From Tenrec ecaudatus (lineage: Eukaryota > Chordata > Mammalia > Afrosoricida > Tenrecidae), in NCBI RefSeq assembly GCF_050624435.1, contig NC_134541.1, positions 101,552,805-101,616,804 of the forward strand: a stretch of 64,000 nt of DNA, read 5' to 3'. Positions 1-10,359 of this stretch are shown one piece after another; position 1 is the stretch's first letter, and every line of letters begins with the position of its first letter. The notes under the pieces were generated by a model. It was not told the origin of the DNA. It did no database searches and was given only the letters and a program-made list of their open reading frames with translations. The position numbers and the translations under genes were made by a program.

Positions 1-32
1 TGTGGGGGGGACAGACCAGGGTCTATACTCAC

Positions 33-113
33 TCCAGGTGCTGGAGGGAAGAAAACGCCGCCAGGACCGTCACCAGTGTGGGGAACGCCTGGGGGCCCGA
101 GACAGGCCCCAAC
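33..113 (-). CDS. CIITA: CIITA exon 14, first LRR exon
   Basis: Residues 960-986, LGPVSGPQAFPTLVTVL and AAFSSLQHLD, matching human. Acceptor cctag|gttgg, donor ctgga|gtgagt. The exon is 81 bases and phase 2-2, so the following LRR exons, outside the window, should begin in phase 2. Confidence 0.95.
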
Positions 114-417
114 CTAGGAAACAAGGAGAGAGGTGAGACCCTGAAACAGAGCCCCTCAAACCCACCCCAGGGTGGGTAGAGACCAGGATATGGTAGCCAG
201 GCTGGTCCCTGGCCCCCCTTCCTGCCCTGTCTCCCTAGGTGGGACCCCTGTCACTTCTGTTCTGGGTAGGTTTCACAAATCCCCACCCCATGGGGCCATT
301 TGGATGCTCACCTGGGGGCTCTCTGGTCTTCACCTCTGGGAGGGGACCCGTTCTCACTCTCTCTACCCTGCTGTGGCACCAAACCAAAAAATCCAAACTC
401 ACAGCCACGGAGGCAAT

Positions 418-556
418 GCTGACTTGCAGAGACCCAATAGAACTGCCCCTGTGGGTTTCCCAGACTGTAGCTCATGATGGGAGCAGAAAGCCCTGTCTTT
501 CTCTTGAGGAGCCACTGGTGGTTTGGAACTGCTGACCCTGCGGTTAGCAGCTGCTC
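418..556 (-). mobile_element. AfroSINE
   Basis: Antisense copy: aactgcccctgtgggtttcc, then gagccactggtggtttggaa and cggttagcagctgctcc. Confidence 0.75.
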
Positions 557-689
557 CAAATGGCTACCTGAGGACTGACAATGGTCATGGAGAGAGACAG
601 CTTGCTCATCTCACTGACAAGAAGGGCTGGCCCGCCACTGACGGCCTTTGGGTCACTTCCAACACACAGCTCCTCTGCACGACAGAGCA

Positions 690-805
690 GCACAGGCCCA
701 CGGGTTCCCTAAGCCACCCCTGTCACGGGGCCAGATGCTGGGTCTTTCTCCTGCAGAGCCATGGGATGGGTTCAGACCGACAACCTTCCCGATAGCAGCT
801 GGTGC
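690..805 (-). mobile_element. AfroSINE, degraded
   Basis: Antisense head and body: gtctttctcctgcagagcca and ggttcagaccgacaaccttc. Confidence 0.5.
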
Positions 806-834
806 TTGACCATGTGCGACACCAGGACCGCCTC

Positions 835-960
835 ATGGAATGCTCGCAATGTTTCTCTGAGTTCTTCTTACCCCCATTTTACAGATGAGGGAATCGAGGC
901 CCAGAGAAGTTAATTAACTACACAAGGTCACACAGCCTGAATTAATACTTGGACCAATCT
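835..960 (-). mobile_element. MIR SINE
   Basis: Contains cccattttacagatgaggga and aggtcacacagcctgaatta, the antisense MIR core. Confidence 0.75.
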
Positions 961-1044
961 TTAAGGGAGTGACTTAAAAAAAAAAGAATAGAGGACCGTT
1001 TGCTTTTGTTTTTTAAAATCCAGCTAAGTGTGAAGGAAGACTAC

Positions 1045-1375
1045 TGAGTGCACCATGGACTGACTGCCAAAAGAACAAACATATCTGTCTTGGAGGAAGC
1101 ACAGGCAGAATGCTCTTTCAGGAAAGGCTGGTGAGACTATCTGGTGTGCTCTGGACATGTGGTCAGGAGAGCCCAGTCCCTGCAGGACATCCTGCTTGGT
1201 AAAGCGGAGGGGCAGCAGAAAAGCAGGCGGCCCTCGACGAGATGGGCTGACAGGGGCTGTGACCGTGGGCTTACACACAGGCAGGACGGTGAGGCTGGTG
1301 CTGGCCGGGCAGTGGTTGGGCCTCTTGGGCGTGGGGTCGGTATGCATCAGAACCCACTCCACAGCACACAGAGGA
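1045..1375 (+). mobile_element. RTE LINE 3' end
   Basis: Contains gcttggtaaagcggaggggc and agcagaaaagcaggcggccc, encoding the degraded QQKRGRPxTRW-like tail of the RTE reverse transcriptase protein. 5' truncated. Confidence 0.7.
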
Positions 1376-2034
1376 GGGCGGATAGGAGAAGACAACATTA
1401 AAGAGCAGGAGGAAGCAAGGCTGGGGGGCAGGGCGGGGGGGGGGGGCAGGCCGATGTCTCAGAGCAAAGACCCTGCAGAAGGATGTGCCTGGTGGGGACA
1501 CCCACCCACCTGGAGCCCCCCAGGGAGCACAGATGCACAGGCCTCTGAGTAGCAAAGCAGCCTAACTGGCTGGGTGGGTTAGGCCTTCCGGGTACCCGGC
1601 ACAGGGGTGCCCAGAAGAGCGGTCCCAAAGGAGATACCAAAATAGCCATTTCCTTCCTTCCTCTGAACCTTCTCGACTTCCTGCCTCAGTCCAGCTCTGA
1701 CTGTCCCCCCAGCGAAGCTCTGACCGGCAACAAGGGGCTTTTGGTGCAGAGAAGAATTCATAGTCTGAAGGAGTGACGGCGTTCACCTATTTCCTCTTTT
1801 CAACATTTTTTACCTCTGGGCAAAAATAGGTACTTTGTTCAAAACAAGAGATGCCTGAGTTATTCTGGGGCTTTGGGGCAGGGAGGAGGGCAGTGAGCAG
1901 GGCAAGTTGACAGCTCCTGGGCCACCAACTAGGTGACCTTGAGCCCCCTGGGCCTTGGCTTTTCTCTCTGCACCCTGGGCAAGAGAATGGCTGTCTCCCC
2001 AAGCAGAGCAAGAGGCGACTGAGGTTCAACATAG

Positions 2035-2242
2035 CTGTGTATCGATTTCCAGGAGAGGCCCGTCCCTGGAAAAGGACAGCATGCTTGGTAAAGCAGAGGG
2101 GCCATGAAAGATGGATGGACAGTGGCTGCGGTGATGGGCTCAAACAGGGACCAACTGTGGCACAGGACTGGGCGGTGTTTCCTTCCGCTGTGCAGACAGG
2201 GTTGCTACGAGTCAGAAAGGCACCTAACAACAACAACACCTG
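2035..2242 (+). mobile_element. RTE LINE 3' end with (AAC)n tail
   Basis: Contains catgcttggtaaagcagagg and ttgctacgagtcagaaaggc, then cacctaacaacaacaacacc, the tail typical of this RTE family. Confidence 0.75.
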
Positions 2243-2494
2243 TGTCTCTACCTCCGATAATAGCATCTCCCCATGAGCGCTGTGGATGCTCATAAAGCAC
2301 CTGTGAGAAGGGCCACCTGGTCCTTCCGGGTCTCACGAGTGCTCCTTTTGGACTGAGCAGATCTAGCGCTTTCCCCTCATTCATTTAGCAGACAACACCT
2401 GAGTTGTCCTTGGTTGGGTGTGCTCCTTACTCTGGCTCCCACAGGTGTACTGCACCTGTATGTATGGTTGTTCAATTTGTATCTATGCATGTAC

Positions 2495-2690
2495 ACAACC
2501 GAGCGGGGCAGCAGAAAAGAGGAAGACCTGGGACAAGATGGATCAACACAGTAGCTTCATCAATGGGCTCAAACACAGCACCAAGTGTGGAGATGGCACA
2601 GGAGGAGGCAATGTTTCGTTCTGTTGAACCTCGGGTCACTGTGGGGTTGGAACCTATTGATGGTACCGAACAGCAGCAACATATGTGTGT
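2495..2690 (+). mobile_element. RTE LINE 3' end
   Basis: Contains gcagcagaaaagaggaagac, atggatcaacacagtagctt and caatgtttcgttctgttgaa. 5' truncated. Confidence 0.7.
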
Positions 2691-3189
2691 GTATGTGTGT
2701 GTGTCTGAAAGTTGTGTGTGTATGCAAACACACTCATCTCTAGTGGGCCTTACACCCATGCAGACTCAGGACCTCATTCTGGCTTTGTGTTGTCTTCTGT
2801 TAGGGTTCGGTTGCCCAGGTGTTTTGACCGGAGACAACCTCCAGGCCTCAGGGTCTGCATCTGTACAATGGGAAGGTGAAGCGACACTCTGGAGCTGGAT
2901 CCAGAGAGAGAGGGAGGGAGGGAGAGGAAAGTGCTCTGCAGGTGGCTGGGGCAGACAGACCTAAGTGTGAGGGCAACCCGTGCCATCCCCCAAGCCCCTG
3001 TGCCCAAAGACTGTCCCTCGGCAGAGACCCATGCAGAGCAGGGCTGCCAAGCACCAGGTGAGGCCTGTTTATGTCACCCTGGCTGCATGAGGGTAGCCAA
3101 CTGTTCGGTCTGCCCCAGGGGTTTCCTGGGGCTTGGGGCTCTCAGGACTAAACCTGACAGTCGCAGATTTCAGTAGGTGGCTCGTCACT

Positions 3190-3350
3190 CTAGGTGCCTA
3201 TCGGAATCTCATGGGAAACCTTCACACTGGGTGCACTTCCTCAGTCTGAGCTCCTGGGCAGGATGGGGTCTGAGAGTTTGCATAATCAAAGCCCCGTGAC
3301 TGTGATGTGCAACCAGGGTTGAAAGTCAAGGCCTGGGTGGGGCAGACACC
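3190..3350 (+). mobile_element. MER5A-like hAT fragment
   Basis: Contains gaatctcatgggaaaccttc, gagctcctgggcaggatggg and tgatgtgcaaccagggttga, matching the MER5A pattern in degraded form. Confidence 0.5.
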
Positions 3351-3384
3351 TGGGCGCTGAGGGTGGAGGAGCCCTGGTGACTGG

Positions 3385-3575
3385 CTGGCTACAGCATGCA
3401 ACGGAAAACCACAAGTTGGCTGTCCGGACCCATCAGCCCCTCTTCGGGAGAAAGATGTGGCAGTGTGCTTTTGTAAAACTGACAAAACCCTTTGGAAACC
3501 CTAAAGGCAGTTCTGTTCTGTCCAAAGGGGTCACTATGAGTCGGAATCGACTTGGTGGCAAAGGGTAGAAGGCTG
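3385..3575 (+). mobile_element. AfroSINE
   Basis: Clear 3' end: ggggtcactatgagtcggaa, tcgacttggtggcaaaggg. Confidence 0.8.
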
Positions 3576-4069
3576 GTCAGTGCTGTTGTGTCCTTCTGGG
3601 GAGTCCAACCCATGGCCTTTCATGACCACTCCAGCATCGATTGGTTCCTCCTGCCTCTCAACTCTCAGTGTTTACTTGCTTGTGTTTTCTCTTTTTGCTT
3701 TGTCTACCAGGAAACTCAGTGCTAATTTCTCGGTTACTTTACACAGGCGAAGGACATCTGGGTGTGAGCCAGCTTGGCGCGGGGGGTGTTGTGCACTCCC
3801 GATGTCGTGGCCACACCAGGGAAAAGCTCCTGCCTGTGGCCCTGGCTGTGTTCTCCTCAGGAACATCCTGGGCAGCACTTAGGTCCGGAAGATGGCGACT
3901 CTGGAAAAGCTGTCCCGTCGCTCCTCTGATGGCCTTCCCGCTGCCTCACTCCTGACTCCTCTCTCAATCTTTCGTCCCTCAGGTCGGAGCTCCGGAGCCC
4001 TTATGGGAGCTGCCACTCATCACGGCAGGTGGCAACTGCCTCTTTACACTAGACTGTGGGCTTCCAGAA

Positions 4070-4275
4070 ATGAGCCCTGGTGGTGCAGTGGTTACCTGCT
4101 GGGCTGCCATCCACAACGTCAGCAGTTCGAAGCCTGCAGCTGCTCTGCAGGAGAAAGACAGGGCTGTCTGCTCCCCTCAAGGGTGACAGCCTCAGAGACT
4201 CCCAGGGGAAGTTCTAACCTGACCTGCAGGGTCTCCATGAGGTAGAATCGACTCGAAGGCAGTGAGTGTGTTTTT
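4070..4275 (+). mobile_element. AfroSINE
   Basis: Full length: gagccctggtggtgcagtgg head and gaatcgactcgaaggcagtg 3' end, then a T run. Confidence 0.9.
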
Positions 4276-4334
4276 TTTTTTTGGCAGCTCTTGGTCAATT
4301 TGGGGTGCTCGCATGGAGCAGGTGCTCAATGCTG

Positions 4335-4450
4335 CCCTTGTTAGGTGCCGTCAAGTCGGTTCTGACCAGCAGCAGCCCTACTATGTCCAGCAGAATGGAA
4401 CCCCGCTTGGCCCTGCACCATCATCACAGTGGTTTCTTCTGCCTGAGCCT
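4335..4450 (-). mobile_element. RTE LINE fragment
   Basis: Contains ttgttaggtgccgtcaagtc and ccagcagaatggaaccccgc, the antisense 3' end of the RTE family. Confidence 0.65.
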
Positions 4451-4632
4451 GTGTTGCAGTCAGCAAATCCACAGTGCTCACTATGCATCTGTAAGTAGTG
4501 AGTAAATTAGAAAATGCGTGCGTTAACCCGCACATCGGCCAGGCAGGGTCTCCCTGTGGCGCTCCGGCCCAGCCAGCAGGTAAGGGTGATCTCCAGGACC
4601 CACCTCCCTCCGGCAGACCCCCCTCTGCTTAC

Positions 4633-4704
4633 GCAAACTCCAGCTTCTTTAGGTGGCGGACAGCAGGAAGGTCGGAAGCGATATCTTCCGAGTCACTTGT
4701 GGTC
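4633..4704 (-). CDS. CIITA: CIITA exon 13
   Basis: Residues 936-959, TTSDSEDIASDLPAVR then HLKKLEFA, matching human TRSSSEDTAGELPAVRDLKKLEFA. Acceptor ctctag|gacc, donor ttgc|gtaagc. Phase 2-2. Confidence 0.94.
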
Positions 4705-4784
4705 CTAGAGAGAAGAGGTGGTATTGGGGAAGGGCAGGGCCGGCCCCTGTAGTGGAGCCCCTACCTCTCTGCCCTGTGGCCTAG

Positions 4785-4935
4785 CGCATCACGGGCTGGA
4801 CTGCTAACCACAGGTCGGCAGTTCCAACCCATCAGCTGTCCCGTAGGAGAGAGCTTTCTGCTCCCCTAACGGTGCACAGCTTTAGAAACCCACAGGGCCG
4901 ATTCTACTCTGCCCATAGGTCAGACTGGACCCAAT
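4785..4935 (+). mobile_element. AfroSINE
   Basis: Contains ctgctaaccacaggtcggca and gaaacccacagggccgattc. It lies between CIITA exons 13 and 12. Confidence 0.8.
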
Positions 4936-5044
4936 GCAGGGAGTCTTCTTGTTGTTTGCGTAAAAGAATACTCGGAAGACAAAGACCTCGAGGGAGGCCC
5001 GAGTGTTTCATGGGAAAGGGTCTTACAGTGCGTCCCCCAGACAA

Positions 5045-5120
5045 TACACAAACCAAACTCCCGCCACCAAGTCAAAGCCGACTCAGCCACCCTGCAGCAC
5101 AGGGTACCACTGCCCCTGGG
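5045..5120 (-). mobile_element. AfroSINE fragment
   Basis: Antisense 3' end: caccaagtcaaagccgactc and gtaccactgcccctgggg. Confidence 0.55.
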
Positions 5121-5970
5121 GGTGTCTGAGACGGTTACTGTGTGCGGCGAGTAGACAGCACGTGGGCAGTGCTCACATGGGTGCAGGAGGAGGGGTGGCA
5201 GCTCTGTGCCCATGCCCCTCTGCTCTTGGGGTCTGTGGAGGAGGGGCAGAGCTGCCGCTGGCTTCCTCGCAGCTGGCCAGAGGTGGCCCTCTGTCAGTAG
5301 ATGCAGAAGGTGCCTCATCTCTCCGAGCAGGGAGAGCTTGTCTCTGGTTCAACTGTGTCCCCCTGTCCCCACCAAAGTCCTAAGCCCCGTCTGTGGGAGA
5401 GTAACAGTTTGGAAATCGAGGGCCTGGAAAGCAGGAGGCAATTCTAAAGTCAGGTGGGCTTCGAGTCAGTGGCCGGTGGTGTCCTCTCATGGCAGGACAC
5501 ACAGGGACAAGCACACGGGAAAAGCCGCTTGAAGGCAGAGGCCACAGGGCTGCAGCTGCGAGCCACAGCCGCCAGAACTAGAGAGCTGGGGCTGGTCAAG
5601 GAGGGCTCCCCTCTGATGTACCCCACCCCCGCCTTCAGGGAGGTATGGCCCTGCTGCCTCTGAATCCAAACCCCCAGTCTTCAAGGTTGTGAGTTGAAGC
5701 ATTGTTGGCTTTTTGGCAGGCCGGCAGGCTAAGTGGTGTTTGTGATGGTCGCTTGCAGACACACAGAGAGCTCCCCTCAACCCCTCACCCCCTGCCCCCA
5801 GGTTCTGACTAAGGCACTGGGCGGAGGATGGTGAGTGCCCATAAGGACAAAACTTTAAGTGCTGGGGGCTCTGCCTGAGTGGCCCACTGCAGGGAGGGGT
5901 TCTGGGTCACCCCTGCCAGTGGGTCCCACACTTCCTCAGCCTGCATGGCTCCCGCCCCTCTCCCCCTCAC

Positions 5971-6129
5971 CTCTGGAGCCGCACGAGGTTGGCCAGGCCC
6001 TCTACATCCTTCAGGGATTCCGCCTTGAACGGATCGATGGTGAACTTCTCCTCTAGCACCTGCAGCAGCCTGGCTTCCCCACGCTGCTGCAGGGACTCCC
6101 ACAGCCCCACTGTGTCACTCAGCGCGGCC
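5971..6129 (-). CDS. CIITA: CIITA exon 12
   Basis: Residues 883-935, containing AALSDTVGLWESLQQRGE and EEKFTIDPFKAESLKDVE, nearly identical to human. This links the NACHT-associated helices to the LRRs. Acceptor ccacag|ggc, donor cagag|gtgagg. Phase 2-2. Confidence 0.96.
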
Positions 6130-6459
6130 CTGTGGAGGGAGGACCGCAGACCCTCAGGAGCCAGGACTGGGCTAGACCCCACCTGCCAGCAGGCAGCTCC
6201 AGGAAGGGCTCTCCCTTTCTCTGCAGAAGCTGCCCCTCCCTTCTCCAGGAAGCCAGCTACGACCAGCCCTGCTTGGGTCCCTCATTAGCTCTTGCGCTGG
6301 CTGTGTTTCCCTCTGTACGCTGGGGCCAGCACGCTCGGCGATCAATTCTTGGTGGGATCACTGTACTTGTGGAGAGCCATCTAGCTTGGGTAAAGTCTGT
6401 TTGGGGGAAGGCAGGAAGGAAGGGTTCTTTGGAGCGATCATGCAGAGACTGGTGGGGGT

Positions 6460-6592
6460 TAGGTGGCACTGAGTCAGTCAGTCTGACTCTCAGAGACGCT
6501 GTGCACAACAGAAACAGTGCCTGGTCCTGTGCCATCTGAACAATTATTGTTTGCATTTGAGCCCATTGTTTCGGCCACTGTGTTCATCCACC
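6460..6592 (-). mobile_element. RTE LINE fragment
   Basis: Contains ctgtgcacaacagaaacagt, tgcatttgagcccattgttt and cactgtgttcatccacctc. An AfroSINE follows directly. Confidence 0.65.
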
Positions 6593-6785
6593 TCTGGTGG
6601 CATAGTGGGCAGGGCAGTGGGCTGCTGACCACCAAGTGTGCAGTTAGAATCTGCCAGTTGCACCAGGGGAGAAAGATGACATTTCTGTTCATGTCAAGAG
6701 GCAAAGCCTTGGAAACCCACAGGGGCAGTCCTGCCCTGTCCTCTAGGGCCACTGTGAGTTGGGACAGGCTAGATGGCAGTGCGGT
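6593..6785 (+). mobile_element. AfroSINE
   Basis: Starts tctggtggcatagtgggcag; 3' end ggccactgtgagttgggaca then gctagatggcagtg. Confidence 0.85.
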
Positions 6786-7070
6786 TGAGTGCAGACAGAA
6801 GGAGGATGTAAATGAGACAAACACAGGACTTGAGATTCCTCCAGAGGGGAGGGTGGGAAGCACCAGAAGTGTCTGGTCAGATGGGGGTCCAGGAAGACTG
6901 GGAAGCAGACTGAATGATGGAGAGAAGGGTGGGCACAGGGAGGGGCGACTGTGGCTTTCCTCCAAGTATTAGTAATGGTAGCTTCTCAGAGGACAGAGAG
7001 AAGGCAATAGATTTGAACCCAGATCAGTCTTAGAGTCTAGACATGGCCTAGTGCCTGGCACATAAGCCAT

Positions 7071-7122
7071 GAAGGAGGAAGAGGAGGAAGAGGAAGAGGA
7101 GGAAGAGGAAGAGGAGGAAGAA
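7071..7122. repeat. (GAGGAA)n purine tract
   Basis: Perfect strand asymmetry of G and A, near CIITA exon 11. Confidence 0.9.
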
Positions 7123-7262
7123 CCTAGTCCCTTGCTGATTCCCACTCATGGCAATCCCAGGTACTACCAGGTTGAACTGCTTCACGGGTTTTTCCTGGCA
7201 GTGACCAGTGGCCAGGTCTGAACAAGTTCACACCGCTAGCCTTTAGGTTAGTATACGGGCCT
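7110..7262 (-). mobile_element. AfroSINE-like, heavily diverged
   Basis: Contains gattcccactcatggcaatc and gttcacaccgctagccttta; weak match in antisense orientation. Confidence 0.4.
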
Positions 7263-7334
7263 GTGCAAGTCATTTGTACAGCCCAGGGAACTCCTGGCCC
7301 AGAGCAGGACCTCAAAGTATCTGCTGCTGCCCTT

Positions 7335-7405
7335 TTTGGCTGTGTGACCTTAGGCAATCGCCTGTCCCCCTCTGAGCCTCAGCTTCCTCCTTTCAAACCC
7401 AGGGC
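7335..7405 (+). mobile_element. MIR fragment
   Basis: Contains gtgtgaccttaggcaatcgc and ctctgagcctcagcttcctc. Confidence 0.6.
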
Positions 7406-7536
7406 AAGTCCATTCTGCCCCCTCCTGGCTGCTGCTGCCACCACACTTCCAAAGTGACACTGCAGGGCAAGTGCTGGGCACAGCAGAGAGATCACAGCAG
7501 ATGCCCAGCCCAAATGAGCCCCCGTCCCTGCCCCAC

Positions 7537-9184
7537 CTGAAGCTGGACACACAGCTGAGTCCCACGAGGCTCCCCAGTCCAGCGGGATCGATGCCAGTGT
7601 GGCGGAGGTCTAGCGAGAAGTCACGGCCAGCTGCCTCCAAGGCCCTGCCCAGCACGTGGGCATCGGGAGGAGTGAGCCGTGTGCCCAGGAAGGAGAGGTG
7701 GGCCGGAAGGCCCTGCAGCACCTGCTGCCAGAGCTCAGCGTCACTAGCCTCGTGGAGACAATGCAGTAGCTCCAGCAGCCTGCTGGCCCGCAGAGACCCT
7801 GGCTGCAGCCGCCGCAGGTAGCGTGAGAGCACCTTGCGCTTCTTGTCTGATGGAGCGGCTGCTGCTGGCCCTGCCAGGGCACCCAGGCCGCTGGCTGCCG
7901 GCTGGAAGAGCAGGCCAGCCAGGAAGCGGGGCACGCCCTCCAGCCAGTTGTCATAGGGCCGCTTCTTGCGCGGGGTCAACGCCAAATACTGTGGCAGCTC
8001 CTTGTCCTTGATGTCGCTGCTCAGCGCCAGCCACAGGGCACCCAGGAAGCAATGCAGCGGGAAGCTGGAGAAGGCCAGCTCCGGCCCCTCGGTCCCCGGG
8101 CAGGTTCGCAGCAGGCCGCTGGCCAGGGCCCAGGCCTCAGCCTCTGCCGACGGGAGCTGGGCCTTGTCCAGGGTGCTGCGGTGCCTACGGCCCAGCTCCC
8201 AGGCCAACTGGGACAGTGCCATGAGGGCGCCCGGGGGGCTGTCACGGGCAGCTGTGCCCAGCAGGCCCACAAAGAGGCCCGTGAGCGTGGAGGGCAGCTG
8301 GGTCTCCGGGTCCTGCCCCACCTGGGCCTGGCAGAGCTGGCTCACGGCGTGGCACAGTGCGGGGCTATGGCAGTGGCTGAGCAGGAAGGGCTGGCGGCGC
8401 AGCAAGGCCAGGGCTCTTTCGCAGTGCTCAGCCGAGCGCGCAAAGTGGCACTTGACGCAGGCCTCGGACTGCCCCTCCGAGAAGCCGGACAGCTCAAACA
8501 GCCGGTCGGCTTTGGCCAGGCCCTGGGCCAGGCGGCCCCGCGGCCGGGCGGTCAATAGCACCGTACAGCCCTGGAGCAGCCTGCGCTGGCAGAGGCTGGC
8601 CAGCAGCCCCCGCAGGGAGCAGGGCTCGGGGGGCGGGGGACCACACCCTGTGTGCAGCAGGCCATCTTGGGCATCTAGCTCCTCGAAGCCATCCAAGATG
8701 AGCAGGAGGCGGTTGGGCCACCTCAAGATGTGACGGAGGACCTCGCCGTCAGCAGGGGGCGGCTGTGGGCCCACGGAGAAAAGCAGGTCCTGCAGGCGGT
8801 ACATGTCCCCCGGGCGGTCCAGGCGGTGGCGAGGCACGTAGAAGACCAAATCGTACTGCGGCAGCTGACCACAGGCCCAGGCCCGGCATGCGGCCTGGGC
8901 CCAGCAAGTCTTGCCCTGGCCTGCCTTGCCCAGCACGGCAGTCACTTGCGTCTCACTCCGCGGCCGTTGAAGGGTGCCGGTGGCCGACAGCACCTCTGCC
9001 AGACCCTCACGGACCAGTCGCCGGGCTGTCCAGTCTTGGGTGGCCAGCTCCCTCTCTTGGCCCTTGCTGCTGTTCCTCTCCAGCCGCGCCCACACTAGCT
9101 CCACCTCCACCAGGGTGCCATCCGGGTCTGTGGGCTCCGCCAGGTACTGGTCCCTCAGCGAGCGACAGTACTTCTCCACTGCCT
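7537..9184 (-). CDS. CIITA: CIITA exon 11, NACHT/GTP-binding domain
   Basis: The large 1648-base exon, residues 334-882, typical of NLR genes. The P-loop GKAGQGKT is at about 419-426 and the Walker B-like LLILDGFEEL at about 494-503. Human DAYG is replaced by DMYR (460-463) and human SKAD by AKAD (557-560). It also holds LTARPRGRL, the basic TPRKKRPYDNWLEGVPRFL, which is conserved with human, and SDKKRKVLSRYLRRLQPG, more basic than the human sequence. GTP binding by this domain supports nuclear localisation and self-association. Acceptor ctgcag|agg, donor ttcag|gtgggg; enters in phase 1, leaves in phase 2. The reading frame is open throughout. Confidence 0.97.
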
Positions 9185-9369
9185 CTGCAGAGGACAAGAG
9201 GACAGTACTGCGTAAGAGGACGGCCACCAGGACCGCCCTGCCCTGGCACCTGCTGCTTCTCCACGCCCTCTGCAGCCCTCCTCCCTGTCACATGCTGACA
9301 GTCTCATGCAGTCATGCCCACGTCCACTCTGTCACCTTTCCCCACCGCCGCCCCCGTGTCTGCAGCACT

Positions 9370-9552
9370 GGTGGTGCGGTGGGGAAACATTGGCGAGCTA
9401 ACGGAACGTCAGCAGTCGGAACCCATCAGCCTCGCTGCTGGAGAGACGAAGCCACCTGCTGCTGCGGAGACTGACCGGCTCAGAAACCGCACGGGGCAGC
9501 TCTGCCTTGCCCTGTAAAGTCACTCCAGATCGAAATCAATTTCATGGCCATG
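9370..9552 (+). mobile_element. AfroSINE
   Basis: Contains cgtcagcagtcggaacccat and gaaaccgcacggggcagctc. Directly followed by another copy. Confidence 0.75.
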
Positions 9553-9569
9553 GCTGGGTTCCATATTGG

Positions 9570-9760
9570 GGGATCACCCTGTTGCTAAGCACTCAGTTGA
9601 CAAGTGTACGGCGGGCGTTCGAACCCGCCAACTGCTCTGTGGAAGGACCAGGCTATCTATGTCTGTAAAGAGTCACAGCCTTGGAAACCCGATGGGGCCG
9701 TTCTGCTCTGTCCCACGGGGTTGCTCCGAGTCACACTTGGCTCAAAGACAGTGGAGTTTG
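9570..9760 (+). mobile_element. AfroSINE
   Basis: Contains ggcgttcgaacccgccaact and ggaaacccgatggggccgtt, in tandem with the preceding copy. Confidence 0.8.
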
Positions 9761-9977
9761 TCCTTCCTTGTGGATCTCTCCACTCCCCACTCCCCCCTTT
9801 AGTTGCTCAGTAACAGTAATGTCATCTCATGCAACCTCCACACCTCACAATACACCTCTGAGTCTTCAGCTGCGAAGTCGGAGAGGAATAATACTATCTT
9901 CACCCTGTTGTTTGTCGGTCCATTATGTAATATAGCAAAAGTGCTCAGGAATCCCTGGGCATTGCAAAGGGCGAATG

Positions 9978-10150
9978 TTCCGCTACTTCCTGAAAGGTTG
10001 GAGGTGCAAGTCTACACGGAGGTACCTTGGAAGAAAGGCCTGACAATTTTGGCCCAGAATAAACATCAGCCATTGACATGGCACAGTTGTACCCCGATAC
10101 ACACGAAGTCGCCACCAGTCAGAATCAACCCAATAGCAACTCTTTGCTTC
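9978..10150 (+). mobile_element. AfroSINE variant
   Basis: Contains tcctgaaaggttggaggtgc and gtcgccaccagtcagaatca. A diverged subfamily with a different middle. Confidence 0.6.
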
Positions 10151-10162
10151 GGGGCTCGGTGG

Positions 10163-10358
10163 TTCCAGAGCCTCTGGTGGCACAGAGGGTTAAGCGCTCA
10201 ACTCACGAGGAAGCCAAAAGTTTGAACCCGCCTGGAAGCCTGGCAATTTGCTTCGGATAAGTCTCCACCTTGAAAACTATGGACTAGGCTCTACTCCACC
10301 CACACACGGGGTTGGCATGAACTGGAGTCTACTTCATAGCAACGAACAACAACAACAA
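10163..10358 (+). mobile_element. AfroSINE with (AAC)n tail
   Basis: Head gagcctctggtggcacagag; ends tagcaacgaacaacaacaac, sharing the RTE-like tail. Confidence 0.8.
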
Positions 10359-10359
10359 A

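Noticed and set aside
7966..9298. Plus-strand frames of 255, 168 and 177 codons opposite CIITA exon 11
   Set aside because: Shadows of the GC-rich NACHT exon on the other strand.
9568..9660. tRNA-like heads of AfroSINEs (ggcgttcgaacccgccaact)
   Set aside because: They are tRNA-derived SINE heads with degraded promoter boxes, not functional tRNA genes.
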